A stretch of 64,000 nucleotides of DNA from Paenibacillus sp. FSL R7-0337 (GTDB taxonomy: Bacteria > Bacillota > Bacilli > Paenibacillales > Paenibacillaceae): assembly GCF_037969875.1 (NCBI RefSeq), contig NZ_CP150218.1, forward strand, positions 1,178,001-1,242,000, written 5' to 3'. The notes under the pieces were generated by a model that did no database searches, was not told the DNA's origin, and saw only the letters and a program-made list of their open reading frames with translations. This document shows positions 27,349-35,777 of this stretch, piece after piece. Numbering within the stretch: the stretch's first letter is position 1; each line of letters begins with the position of its first letter. The position numbers and the translations under genes are program-made.

Positions 27349-27558
27349 GCCAATTCCTCCTTAAAGAGCTGATGTTAAACCAACCTCTGTTCTTTACCGT
27401 ATTATGTCAGAGTAGATGGAACCAGAACATGGCGGAAGTATGGCGAAGCTTAGGAACATACGAAAAAGACACTAACATGAAGTTAGGGGTTGAAGTTCAG
27501 GTGGGATGGGTTAGTTTGGGGCAAGTAGCGCTACTATCGGGTTATTGAATTAATAAGT

Positions 27559-27914
27559 TTAGGTAAGCATTGATTTCCCAATCCGTAGACATGGGATCGT
27601 TTTGTTCAACAATTCCGTACTAAACCTTTCCTTTTCTTCTTGGGTGCTTAAAATCCTCATAAGTTCCTCAAGTGTTATCCCTCTACGATGCCACCATAAT
27701 CCATTAGGTGTCCTATGGGATCCAAATGTATAATAACGAATCTTTAATTTACTACTTTTTCCACTCGTTGTTGAGAAAAGAATTACATCAATTCTCTTTT
27801 TCTAATCGTACATCGCTTCACAACACATTGGCATCCTGTGATTTCCATCTTGTGCAGGGTATCCACCAAGGTTTTTATGAACCTCACAAGGCAGGGTTAA
27901 CCATAGTAAGAAGT
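27559..27914 (-). pseudogene. Decayed gene of unknown family
   Basis: One reading frame stays protein-like for about 115 codons: PCEVHKNLGGYPAQDGNHRM, then a TAG at 27802-27804, then KRIDVILFSTTSGKSSKLKI, FGSHRTPNGLWWHRRGITLE and on to TAA at 27559. There is no usable start, and the right end runs into the neighbouring gene. No family recognised. The continuous sense on both sides of the single TAG suggests a recent nonsense lesion in an already truncated gene. Confidence 0.5.
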
Positions 27915-28528
27915 TATTCTGCTGAATATTCATCTACACTGAATGTAAGTATCTTATCAAAAATTACATAATCTTTGCGGCTAATAAATGGCCCTTTGTT
28001 ATTGTCGTGCTTATCAATGGCGTACGATGCCTTCCCTGTTCCAGCTTGCTTATTCTCATACCAGTTGATAAAGGAATTCACTTCCTCCATGCTCAGGTCA
28101 AACTCTTTTTCAAGGCCGGTGTTCATTGTTACAACCAGGATCGCACGGTCACCTGTTGGTTGCTCGGGCGATGGTTCCGGAGTCGGCGATGGTGTTACTG
28201 TTGACGTTGGTTCAATAGATGGCTCTGGTGTAGGCGTTAGCGCTGGAGTCTCTACTGGCACCTCTGTTTGTAATACTCCATATACATTTAACTCTTTCAC
28301 TAAATACGTTCCCTTAGCTACTCCAGAGGTAATATAAATACTGACATTTACCACATTGTCTAATACTTTATCTAAAGCTATTCGTCCAGGGGCATTTTGT
28401 GGCACTGTGATAGTTTTATATTTTTTGACACCATCAACAAGGTATGTGAACTCTAAATTAAGATTATGTGAGCCGGTATAATAAAAAGCATAATCGGTCA
28501 AGTGAACTGCTGGTTTCATTTCATACAC
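27914..28528 (-). CDS. C-terminal piece of a surface/phage-tail-type protein with Pro/Thr linker
   Basis: 204 residues: a beta-rich domain (residues ~1-85), a PTPEPS-type linker (~90-125), and a C-terminal domain (RAILVVTMNTGLEKEFDLSM ... GKASYAIDKHDNNKGPF) that I recall as a common tail of large Paenibacillus proteins. The reading frame continues upstream of the first ATG into protein-like sequence (SYLTVYEMKP), and there is no ribosome site or signal peptide. It is therefore probably a fragment of a longer gene left beside a broken holin. Confidence 0.6.
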   Translation of the reverse strand: MYEMKPAVHLTDYAFYYTGSHNLNLEFTYLVDGVKKYKTITVPQNAPGRIALDKVLDNVVNVSIYITSGVAKGTYLVKELNVYGVLQTEVPVETPALTPTPEPSIEPTSTVTPSPTPEPSPEQPTGDRAILVVTMNTGLEKEFDLSMEEVNSFINWYENKQAGTGKASYAIDKHDNNKGPFISRKDYVIFDKILTFSVDEYSAE

Positions 28529-28555
28529 TGTAAGGTAACTTGTTATAAGTCATGC

Positions 28556-28744
28556 TCAAAGTGGCGCTTGTATTCTCTTTATTATCATGCCGTTAATCCA
28601 GGCGGCGGCTCATCCGGTTACAAAATCAACAATGACTAGCACAAGCAGCGCTTGTAACATAACGGTCCACCCTCCCCATAAGTAGCCTACAGTTGCCCCA
28701 GCAGTTGCAGCTATTGCTTTTACCATGTGAACCTTGTCATCCAT
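28556..28744 (-). pseudogene. Phage holin remnant interrupted by TGA
   Basis: From ATG 28744 the frame reads MVKAIAATAGATVGYLWGGW (after a short leader) and LLVLVIVDFVTG, a typical toxin-secretion/phage-lysis holin opening. It then meets TGA at 28610-28612 exactly where the family has Trp (GWAAAWING). The frame continues to a second stop at 28556, where the rest of the protein is missing. It marks a decayed prophage or tailocin. Confidence 0.75.
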
Positions 28745-28821
28745 TCTCCCCCGACCTCTCTATGAGTTCTCCCTAATAATAAGTAGCCCCCAAACCATAA
28801 AATACAATTAAAGGGCAAAAT

Positions 28822-28842
28822 AAAAACGCCTAAATCGGCGCT
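28822..28842 (-). terminator. Weak hairpin followed by T-run
   Basis: CGCC/GGCG arms around a short loop with TTTTTA next on the minus strand, just after the gene ending at 28860. Confidence 0.4.
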
Positions 28843-28859
28843 GTGATAATTTATTCTTT

Positions 28860-29069
28860 CTACGTTGATTCTTTAGCCGTTTCTACAGGTCCTTGATCTT
28901 CCTTCGGCTGCATCGCGGCCAGTATATCGCCGATATTCTGATCAACCTGCTGCAAAATACCAAGCTGCCGCCCTGGAAAGAACTCCATTATTGTAATGGT
29001 AGCTTCAGTAATTTCTTCAGCCGGTCTTGTGAGGCTAATGGATAACTCAAGTTTCTTTATCACTACCAC
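28860..29069 (-). CDS. Small unknown protein
   Basis: 69 residues, with a beta/alpha start (IKKLELSISLTRPAEEITEA) and a polar tail. No domain recognised. GTG 29069 lies seven bases after GAGG. It sits among decayed phage-like genes and may belong with them. Confidence 0.5.
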   Translation of the reverse strand: MVVIKKLELSISLTRPAEEITEATITIMEFFPGRQLGILQQVDQNIGDILAAMQPKEDQGPVETAKEST

Positions 29070-29095
29070 CTGTTTTCCTCATTCCAAGCATGAGT

Positions 29096-29120
29096 AAAAA
29101 CCCCTCCAAAATTGGAGAGG
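29096..29120 (-). terminator. Rho-independent terminator
   Basis: CCCCTCCAA/TTGGAGAGG arms followed by TTTTT on the minus strand, 50 bases after the coiled-coil gene ending at 29171. Confidence 0.75.
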
Positions 29121-29170
29121 CTTTCTTATGACTATAATGTAATTGATTAAGGATACTCCGGTACTACGGT

Positions 29171-29554
29171 TTATTGGCTGAGTGCTTCTATTTGTGAATC
29201 TAGCTTGATGAGTTGTTGTCTAAGCGCGGCAAGATCAGCTTTAAGTTCTTCCAAATATTCACTAGTGTCAGTAAATGCTTCTTGCCATTGCGGAACCATC
29301 GGAGAGTTTGGATTTTTCTCTATTTGAATTTTCCATTTATCCACCTGATTTTTCTTGTAACTATCAATGAAGCTTTCTGTTGTTAGAATCTGAGATTCCA
29401 TTTCATCGCGCTCAATCTGTAACATTTCTAAGCGATCACTCAACCCTGCCTTATCTGATACAGATGTTGATGAAGATAGGCTGTCTAAAGAAATACCATG
29501 AACTCCCCCGAATAGAAGAGCACTCGAAAAGATGATAATTAAAATTTTGTTCAT
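29171..29554 (-). CDS. Secreted coiled-coil protein, shortened paralogue of the upstream stalk gene
   Basis: 127 residues: signal peptide (ILIIIFSSALLFGG, residues ~4-20), then two heptad-rich coiled-coil stretches (RLEMLQIERDEMESQILTTE; LKADLAALRQQLIKLDSQIE). The last stretch matches the end of the broken upstream stalk gene (LKAELNTLQQQLSDLDAQIK), and the signal peptides are also alike. So the two are tandem relatives and this one lacks the stalk domain. GGAGAA precedes ATG 29554. Confidence 0.7.
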   Translation of the reverse strand: MNKILIIIFSSALLFGGVHGISLDSLSSSTSVSDKAGLSDRLEMLQIERDEMESQILTTESFIDSYKKNQVDKWKIQIEKNPNSPMVPQWQEAFTDTSEYLEELKADLAALRQQLIKLDSQIEALSQ

Positions 29555-29939
29555 TTAATATTCTCCAAAGGGTATGTTTTTTTTGCAGCGCCTTGATTTG
29601 AGCATCTAAATCAGAAAGTTGTTGTTGGAGTGTGTTCAGTTCAGCTTTAAGTTGTTCAAGCATAACCATTCTCGTGTTCTCCCATTGCGACACTGAGTCT
29701 TCCATAATTATTTTTTTCTCTTCTACTATCACCCCCGCTCCTATCGCAGTTGCCACAGCACGTACAGGAGCCTAAGCTGAACCTTTTATAACTACAGCAT
29801 CAGCTACCTTTACCCCCGCCTTTTCAATTGTAAAGAGACCTTGTACTTTCTGACCGATAAGTCCTGATGAGGCAGCAAAAGCAGAAACCCCACCAAACAA
29901 TAACGCGCCTGTGATAAACCCAGATATAAACTTGTTCAA
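29451..29939 (-). pseudogene. Stalk-domain (copper amine oxidase N-terminal-like) gene with a nonsense TAG
   Basis: From TTG 29939 (after AAAGGGGAG) the frame reads NKFISGFITGALLFGGVSAF, a signal peptide, then a stalk-domain stretch VKVADAVVIKGSA. A TAG at 29772-29774 interrupts it where the family has Tyr. The same frame resumes APVRAVATAIGAGVIVEEKK, IIMEDSVSQW and a coiled coil ending near 29570. The remaining codons to 29451 overlap the next gene. One point mutation would restore the protein. Confidence 0.75.
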
Positions 29940-30207
29940 GGTAAGCACTCCCCTTTGGGATATGTTTCCTCTATTATCGTCATAAAGATCGAAAAGTTTT
30001 AAATATTTTATGATACCCGCCTTCTCCTCCAAATATTCTGAATATAGTATACATTTTTTCCATGATGTCTGTTTGCTCCCTTTTGAAACTTGTATCCGAC
30101 TGTTATTTCCTAAGTCAGAATTTCCTTTGTCTCCATTCCCTTGCCTGGCCTGCGAGTTCAGTTGATAATAAGAACAAGCCATATTCCCTCACGAATAGGG
30201 GCAGTGT

Positions 30208-30675
30208 ATGAAAAAAATCAAGGACTTTCCATCAGGTACCGCCCGAAAGTTTAGATCGCAATGGATCGTCCTTGAAGTTGGGATGTTGCAGGCATTTGGC
30301 CCCATTATGATTGAAAAGGAAACAGATATGAGGAAATTAAGAAATGTATACAAAACAGTTAAGAGTATGGCTGTTGAAACAGGGCTTTCAATGGAGCGGA
30401 CCTTCTCTTCCCATGCAGTCTTGGTGGGCGGGCTATTGCTCGTCTGGTTAGATAATATGCACTGGAAAGAGCTAAAGGTAGGCGCTACTGATTTCAAAAG
30501 CCTTGACTATGGCAGTAAAGAATCATTACGAGCTAAAATGCAAGATTTAAAAGAAGAGATTGATGAGCACCACGAAAACGTTAAACGCGGGCTGCCTGTA
30601 TTGGATAAATTTAATGTGAGCGATAAAGTTATTAACTATATGATCGAGAATAGTATCAAAGTTAGTAAAACATAG
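30208..30675 (+). CDS. Unknown protein, mostly helical
   Basis: 155 residues with no recognised family. The N-terminal ~60 residues are basic, a short hydrophobic run (AVLVGGLLLVWLDNM) lies near residue 72, and the rest is charged helix (LRAKMQDLKEEIDEHHENVK). GGGG precedes ATG 30208 and later in-frame ATGs at codons 26 and 34 are alternatives. It is on the opposite strand to its decayed neighbours, so it may be an accessory-gene survivor. Confidence 0.5.
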   Translation: MKKIKDFPSGTARKFRSQWIVLEVGMLQAFGPIMIEKETDMRKLRNVYKTVKSMAVETGLSMERTFSSHAVLVGGLLLVWLDNMHWKELKVGATDFKSLDYGSKESLRAKMQDLKEEIDEHHENVKRGLPVLDKFNVSDKVINYMIENSIKVSKT

Positions 30676-30727
30676 ACTACGGTCAATTATTTCAGCCAAA
30701 AACGAGCCTCCGCATCATCTGCTCCTT

Positions 30728-31261
30728 TCAGTAAGCGCTTGATTGGATCGCAAAAGCATATTTCTTTTCCTGCTTCTCCCAGAATGCATTGATGATAAAA
30801 CCTCTAAATTCCTTTTTATCTTGTTCATAGTAAGAGCTTAAGGAAGAAGCGATGTTCGTTTCTAAATTGAAACTATACACGCCTTTCTTTGTAACATAGG
30901 GAACGTCGGTTATTAATTTGGATGTATATAAATAATCTCCATTTGAATCAAGTAATCCATCGCTTATGGAAAGTGTGTCAGGCGGATTCGATCCAAAATC
31001 AATTGAAATCTCTTCGCCATTTTTCAAATATTGAATGTCTGAAGGATTCTCTTCCTCAAACGCAAAGGAAAACGGTGAAGCTGTCTGATCGGATAAAGAG
31101 GCCTTTGGATCACTATTTAGAGTCGCATATTTAATATTTTCTTTTCCGCCAAGAATGGTAACGGTACTCTTAGGACTACTATCACAAGCGGTAAGTGCCA
31201 CAAGTAATGAACATAAAAGCATACTCAATATTATTTTTGTACAGCGATTAATAAGGATCAT
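30728..31261 (-). CDS. Lipoprotein of unknown function
   Basis: About 177 residues with a signal peptide and lipobox (LLVALTAC, cysteine near residue 26). The mature part is beta-rich (FSFAFEEENPSDIQYLKNGE) with no recognised family. A ribosome-like GAGAGGGAG abuts ATG 31261; an alternative TTG at 31285 overlaps the end of the upstream serine hydrolase gene, so the two are probably co-transcribed and coupled. Confidence 0.65.
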   Translation of the reverse strand: MILINRCTKIILSMLLCSLLVALTACDSSPKSTVTILGGKENIKYATLNSDPKASLSDQTASPFSFAFEEENPSDIQYLKNGEEISIDFGSNPPDTLSISDGLLDSNGDYLYTSKLITDVPYVTKKGVYSFNLETNIASSLSSYYEQDKKEFRGFIINAFWEKQEKKYAFAIQSSAY

Positions 31262-31275
31262 CTCCCTCTCTATAA

Positions 31276-32757
31276 TTAACGCCAATGTCTGCCTGCCAGA
31301 ATCATGGACAATACGCAGCTAAGCGAAGCCAGCCCCATCCACAGCAATACGGAATAGGACATCCATACACTAATCATAGTGTAATTGTAATTTACCAAAA
31401 AAGGCCAGCCCAGCATAAATATTAGCAACTGCGCTCTGATTAGAAGCGTAATACGCGCCTTGATCTTTTGATGGCGAATGACCTTCTCTTCCATGGTGTA
31501 TGTGCTTCTCCCTCCCGCCAACCGAATGAGCTTAAACACAATACCAATCACAGTGAACACAACTAACAACGAAGCTATCCCGTCCATTAGGATATAGGTG
31601 TCGTCATACTTGAAGGCCTTCATCGGCTTCCCTTGCATCTGGTTATAGATATTCTGGGCAATCAGCGCAGGTGCGGTAGAGTTCAGATTAGCCAGTACGA
31701 ACACCCCCTCCTTCCGCGCTGGATCAATGATCGCCTGGGAAGAATAATTTGGGTTGCTGCCGCTATGACGGATTACCCGCGTCTCCGGGTCTTGGCTCCA
31801 GCCGAAGGCATAGAGTAAGTCTTCACTTTCATGTCCCGCTGTTCGGAGGTCAGGCTCATGCGATTGCTGAATGGCCTTCTGCAGATCATCCGGGATCGCG
31901 CTGCTTCCCATCTGGGCGTTGACCCAGTGCTGTAAATCGTTCAGACTCGTCACCAGATAACCTGCGGCTATATTTCCGTAGTATCTAGGGGCATCGTAAG
32001 CCATGCTTTTGCCAAAAAACACCCGATACCCCTGCGCAAGCTGCTCCGGCTTCCGTTCCTGTCCTGTCGAGAAATAGCTGTCGTTCATCCCCAGCGGCTT
32101 CAAAATGTGCTCCGTCACATAATCCTGATAGCTCATCCCTGTAACTTGTTCAATAATCGCTGCCAGAATATCGTAATTCACTGTTGCGTACTGATAGGCA
32201 CTGCCCGGCTGGGTATCCAGCGCTAGACTGGACATCGTATGTATGGTCGCTGCAAGCTGCTCTTTACCAGAACCTTCAGGGATCAGGCGGATGCTCCAGG
32301 ACGGAATTCCGCTGGTATGTGCGAGTAGCTGGTTAATCGTGATCTCAACCTTCTCCCCCTTGTAGGCCGGAGCAAACTCTGGCAGATATTGCGAGACATC
32401 ATCGGTATAAGCCAAGTCCCCTTGATTTTGCAGCATAATCACAGCCAGAGCCGTGAATGCCTTAGTCGTTGAGCCTAGCTCAAAAAGTGACTCCGCCGTA
32501 ACCGGCCTTCTCTGCTCCTTATCGGCATTGCCGTAGGTTTTGAATTCGGTCTTACCGTGACTGGTGGATAGAATCGCTATACCTGGAGTCGCTGTCTTGT
32601 CCATGATGCTCTGCACCATAACGGACTCATTGTCAACCTTCCCTGAGGCCAAAAGAGTTCCAATCTCATGCCAACATGCAGCCGTAGCAAGGATCACGAT
32701 CAGCAGCATCGCAATGCCTTTTAACAGTATTTCTTTTCTTCGCGTTGTCTTCTTCAT
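31276..32757 (-). CDS. Serine hydrolase of the class C beta-lactamase/D-peptidase family, membrane bound
   Basis: 493 residues. One N-terminal membrane segment (residues ~13-30) places the catalytic domain outside. The SxxK motif is in FELGSTTKAFTAL near residue 92, and the YxN motif in YATVNYDIL near 194. Three or more C-terminal membrane helices follow from about residue 385 (LLVVFTVIGIVFKLIRLAGG; LLIFMLGWPFLVNY). The family includes D-aminopeptidases and esterases as well as beta-lactamases; a resistance role is not implied. It leads into the lipoprotein gene. Confidence 0.88.
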   Translation of the reverse strand: MKKTTRRKEILLKGIAMLLIVILATAACWHEIGTLLASGKVDNESVMVQSIMDKTATPGIAILSTSHGKTEFKTYGNADKEQRRPVTAESLFELGSTTKAFTALAVIMLQNQGDLAYTDDVSQYLPEFAPAYKGEKVEITINQLLAHTSGIPSWSIRLIPEGSGKEQLAATIHTMSSLALDTQPGSAYQYATVNYDILAAIIEQVTGMSYQDYVTEHILKPLGMNDSYFSTGQERKPEQLAQGYRVFFGKSMAYDAPRYYGNIAAGYLVTSLNDLQHWVNAQMGSSAIPDDLQKAIQQSHEPDLRTAGHESEDLLYAFGWSQDPETRVIRHSGSNPNYSSQAIIDPARKEGVFVLANLNSTAPALIAQNIYNQMQGKPMKAFKYDDTYILMDGIASLLVVFTVIGIVFKLIRLAGGRSTYTMEEKVIRHQKIKARITLLIRAQLLIFMLGWPFLVNYNYTMISVWMSYSVLLWMGLASLSCVLSMILAGRHWR

Positions 32758-33002
32758 GGTTATGCTCCTTCAAGTTCGGTCAACTAGATCAATTTACACT
32801 TATCTAGTATGACGGCTTGCAGCAGCCCTTCCCTGCACGATTGGTGATTTCAACAACAAAGAACCGAAGTTGACTATCCCCCGGTTATTTGCTGTAACTA
32901 TGTTATTAGTAAGAGCAACGCATGAATAACTTGTGATGCTTAACAGGATTTGGGATAATGAGCGTAACCTATGTCGTCTAAAATAAGGAAGAAGGTATAC
33001 AT

Positions 33003-33353
33003 ATGAAACTTTGTGGTGTCTGTATCCTCACTGACAATGCGCCGCGCCTGGCTGCTTTTTATAAAATCGTGCTCAAGGAGTCTCCAGTCGTTGAAGGACA
33101 GCATTACGGATTCGACAGCGCTCAGCTTGCAGTCTACAATCCGGGCCAAGTGAACGTGGTCAATGACAAAAATATGTCTCTAATGTTCTATGTCCATGAT
33201 GTCTTGGCTGAATATGACCGTCTAAGGCAAGCCATCCCCGGCATCGGGATTACCTCTCCACCTGAACGCAGACCGTGGGGCGCTTATTCTTTCTGGTTCC
33301 TTGATCCCGATGGCAATACGGTAAGCTTCATTGAGAAGAAGGATCTACTGTAA
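33003..33353 (+). CDS. VOC/glyoxalase-fold protein, intact copy
   Basis: 116 residues, one full vicinal-oxygen-chelate domain: VCILTDNAPRLAAFYKIVLK at the start, a central NMSLMFYVHDVLAEYDRL, and the C-terminal WGAYSFWFLDPDGNTVSFIE with the usual FxDPDGN signature and metal-ligand Glu. The reaction is unknown; members act as dioxygenases, isomerases or drug-binding proteins. ATG 33003 follows AAGGAAGAAGG. A shortened copy without the first ~29 residues lies at 35479-35775. Its 3' end overlaps the convergent VOC gene. Confidence 0.85.
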   Translation: MKLCGVCILTDNAPRLAAFYKIVLKESPVVEGQHYGFDSAQLAVYNPGQVNVVNDKNMSLMFYVHDVLAEYDRLRQAIPGIGITSPPERRPWGAYSFWFLDPDGNTVSFIEKKDLL

Positions 33354-33735
33354 TATACCAGTACACGCCGTACTTATCGACAACTTCAGCACAGCAGGAA
33401 CTCCATGGAAGGGCGCCTAACGGAAACAGCGCCGTGCCGCCCTTCGCTAGCATTTCGTATGCCTTTTTCACTTCTTCTTCACGCTCAAAGCTAATCCCAT
33501 AATTCATAGTTGGGCGTGATCCCTCTAATGATGATGAGCGCATGAGATTAACCAAGGTTTCATTGTGTGATTCGCTGACAGCAAATATTTCTTGTCCGTC
33601 TCTAAGTGAAGACGCATGCATAAATGTGCCATCCGGGAATTTCTCATGGTACCCCAGGATAAGACCAAAGGCTTCTGAATAAAATGCTACAGCTTCAATG
33701 GTATCCTTAATGTATAAGGTTGCTCCTAGTTTAAT
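33328..33735 (-). pseudogene. VOC-family (PhnB-like) protein copy with ATT in place of the start ATG
   Basis: The full-length product (about 135 residues) would match the intact copy at 35778-36170 from KLGATLYIKDTIEAVAFYSE onward. But the codon eight bases after GGAGG is ATT (33733-33735), where the duplicate has ATG. The first ATG in frame is at 33621, inside the domain. So the gene is either silent, weakly started from ATT, or translated as a truncated protein. Catalytic and fold residues otherwise appear intact. Confidence 0.7.
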
Positions 33736-33843
33736 TCTGTGGACCTCCTTTTTATTTTAGTTAACTTCTCTCCCACCAAAAACCTCAATCATCATTAACG
33801 CACCTATAACTAAAGTACTAGATTAGCGTTGGAGGGCAGCAAA

Positions 33844-34374
33844 ATGAATAAAACTCATGGAATAATTTTGTTCGGGGCAAATGGAAGCGGAAAGACTACA
33901 CTTGGACATGAACTGGCGCACATATTGAACTCTAAGCATATGGATCACGAGGATTACCACTTTAAAAAATCAGTAATTCCATATACCGTAGTCCGTCCTT
34001 ATGAGGACTGTTTGAGTTTAATACTTTCCGACATCGAGAAATATCGTTCGTTTGTCCTCACCGCTGTCACGGGTGATTTTGGCGACACAATTCCTAAGTA
34101 TTACGACCTCGCTGTATTTATCTCAGCACCAATTGAACTGCGTATGGAACGTGTAGAGCAACGAGCGTATAGCGAACATGGAGAACGTATCCGCAAAGGC
34201 GGTGATATGTACGAGCAACATTTGAAATTTACAGATTTCGTGGCTTCGCGTTCGCTGTCAAGAATTGAACAATGGGCGGAAACTCTAACGTGTCCTGTAA
34301 TACATATTGATGGTGCAATTGATTGGCACACGAATGCGACGAATATAGCGAAACGGTTTTATGAGATCGAATGA
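33844..34374 (+). CDS. P-loop kinase-like protein (shikimate/adenylate-kinase fold)
   Basis: 176 residues. Walker A GANGSGKTTLGHELA is near residue 13, the DHEDYHF segment near 35 is in the position of a substrate-binding loop, and the lid-like basic region RMERVEQRAYSEHGERIRK follows near 105. Small ATPases of this kind phosphorylate small molecules or nucleotides; the substrate is not evident. ATG 33844 lies after TTGGAGGGCAGC. It overlaps the next hydrolase frame at 34371, and both sit between the two duplicated VOC segments. Confidence 0.75.
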   Translation: MNKTHGIILFGANGSGKTTLGHELAHILNSKHMDHEDYHFKKSVIPYTVVRPYEDCLSLILSDIEKYRSFVLTAVTGDFGDTIPKYYDLAVFISAPIELRMERVEQRAYSEHGERIRKGGDMYEQHLKFTDFVASRSLSRIEQWAETLTCPVIHIDGAIDWHTNATNIAKRFYEIE

Positions 34375-34412
34375 CACAAACAATTGAAATAAGTGTAGAT
34401 AGGAGGACGAAA

Positions 34413-35474
34413 GTGAAGAAGAAGAGATCAAAAGTAAAGATAGCCTTGCGGGTGTTCATGTTGTGTCTACTTCTGATGGTGGCGCTTGTTGGAGTGGGGC
34501 TGGTTTTTCCAACATGGACTCCTAGCATTAATGGAAATAACAGTGTAAGTACTTTACAGCAGATTGAGATTAATGGTACGAGGCAGGAGGTAATGATCCG
34601 GGGAAGGGATCGGAGAAATCCGCTAGTGATTTTCGTGCATGGTGGGCCTGGGGTACCAGAGACTCCGTATGTGAGGAAATACCAGGATGTACTAGAGCAG
34701 AATTTCACTGTTGTTCAGTATGACCAGAGGGGCAGCGGGAAATCTTATCTTTTCTCAGCGGATTATTCAAATCTATCATCTGATACGTTAGTGAATGATC
34801 TGCTGGCTCTTACGGATTATATTGAGAAGGAATTTGGGCAGAAGAAAGTATTGCTGATCGGTCACTCCTTTGGAACATACATTGCGGCGCAGGCTGCAAA
34901 CAAGGCGCCTGACAAGTTCAGTGCCTACATTGGAATCGGGCAGATGGGGAATTGGGTTAATAGCGAGTTGGAGAGTTTGAAGTTTGCAATTGATCAAGCG
35001 AGGCTTGCCGGCAATAATACTGAGGCGGAAAATCTGGAACTATTGAGAGAGCCAATTACGACTGGAGACTCGATCACTCCCCGTGACACCATTAGAAAAT
35101 ATGGAGGATCAGTAAGGCAGATTGACGATAAGGCGGATTTGTTTAAAGGCTTGTTTTGGGGGACGGAATATAATTTACTGGATGCCGTCCGCTTTTTCAG
35201 AGGCATCTCGGTTTCAGAACCTAAACTTATGACAGAAGTAACACATCGTGATCTCACGGAACTGGTGGATACTATTCAGATCCCTGTCTATTTTGTGATG
35301 GGGAAATATGACCAATTAACTTCGGTGAACGAGGCACGTAAATATCTGGATGAACTGAAAGCACCACAAAAGGAATTTGTAGTGTTCCAAGAATCGGCGC
35401 ATTATCCGCATTTCGAAGAGAAAGAAAAGTTTGCTCAGTGGTTGAACGAGACATGGACAGAACTGGCCCGTTAG
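34413..35474 (+). CDS. Membrane-anchored alpha/beta hydrolase (proline-iminopeptidase-like)
   Basis: 353 residues. The N-terminal membrane segment (RVFMLCLLLMVALVGVGLVF) anchors the enzyme with its catalytic domain outside. Hydrolase motifs are FVHGGPGVPETPYVRKYQ near residue 75, YDQRGSGKSY near 102, the nucleophile GHSFGTYIAAQAA near 150, an acid in VMGKYDQL near 305 and His in ESAHYPHFEEKE near 337. GTG 34413 is preferred because AGGAGG lies six bases upstream; ATG 34371 overlaps the kinase stop codon. The stop is followed at once by duplication copy B. Confidence 0.85.
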   Translation: MKKKRSKVKIALRVFMLCLLLMVALVGVGLVFPTWTPSINGNNSVSTLQQIEINGTRQEVMIRGRDRRNPLVIFVHGGPGVPETPYVRKYQDVLEQNFTVVQYDQRGSGKSYLFSADYSNLSSDTLVNDLLALTDYIEKEFGQKKVLLIGHSFGTYIAAQAANKAPDKFSAYIGIGQMGNWVNSELESLKFAIDQARLAGNNTEAENLELLREPITTGDSITPRDTIRKYGGSVRQIDDKADLFKGLFWGTEYNLLDAVRFFRGISVSEPKLMTEVTHRDLTELVDTIQIPVYFVMGKYDQLTSVNEARKYLDELKAPQKEFVVFQESAHYPHFEEKEKFAQWLNETWTELAR

Positions 35475-35478
35475 GATA

Positions 35479-35775
35479 ATGAGCGTAACCCATTTCATCC
35501 AAAATGTTGTTGAAGGACAGCATTACGGATTTGACAGTGCTCAGCTTGCGGTCTATAATCCGGGCCAAGTGAACGTAGTCAATGACAAGAATATGTCTCT
35601 AATGTTCTACGTCCATGATGTCTTGGCTGAATATGCTCGACTAAAGCAAGCCATCCCCGGTATCGGGATTACCTCTCCACCTGAGCGTAGACCGTGGGGT
35701 GCCTATTCGTTCTGGTTCCTTGATCCGGATGGAAATACGGTGAGCTTCATTGAGCAGAGGGAGCTTGAAGGCTAG
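35479..35775 (+). pseudogene. VOC protein copy lacking its N-terminus
   Basis: From residue VEGQHYGFDS onward this is a near copy of the VOC protein at 33003-33353, but the first ~29 residues, including the first strand and helix of the fold, are replaced by nine residues from upstream sequence. There is no ribosome site before ATG 35479, which lies five bases after the hydrolase stop, so any translation would depend on coupling. Likely inactive. Confidence 0.75.
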
Positions 35776-35777
35776 AT

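Larger units (their letters stand above)
32953..33807. repeat. Segmental duplication, copy A
   Basis: This stretch and 35474-36243 begin with the same GGATAATGAGCGTAACC and end with the same CGCACCTAT, with close identity throughout apart from a gap of about 100 bases in copy B. Copy A carries an intact plus-strand VOC gene and a minus-strand VOC gene whose ATG is changed to ATT. Confidence 0.9.

Noticed and set aside
28000..28340. Ser/Val/Gly-rich plus-strand frame opposite the surface-protein fragment
   Set aside because: Antisense of the Pro/Thr linker; repeats arise from the linker codons.
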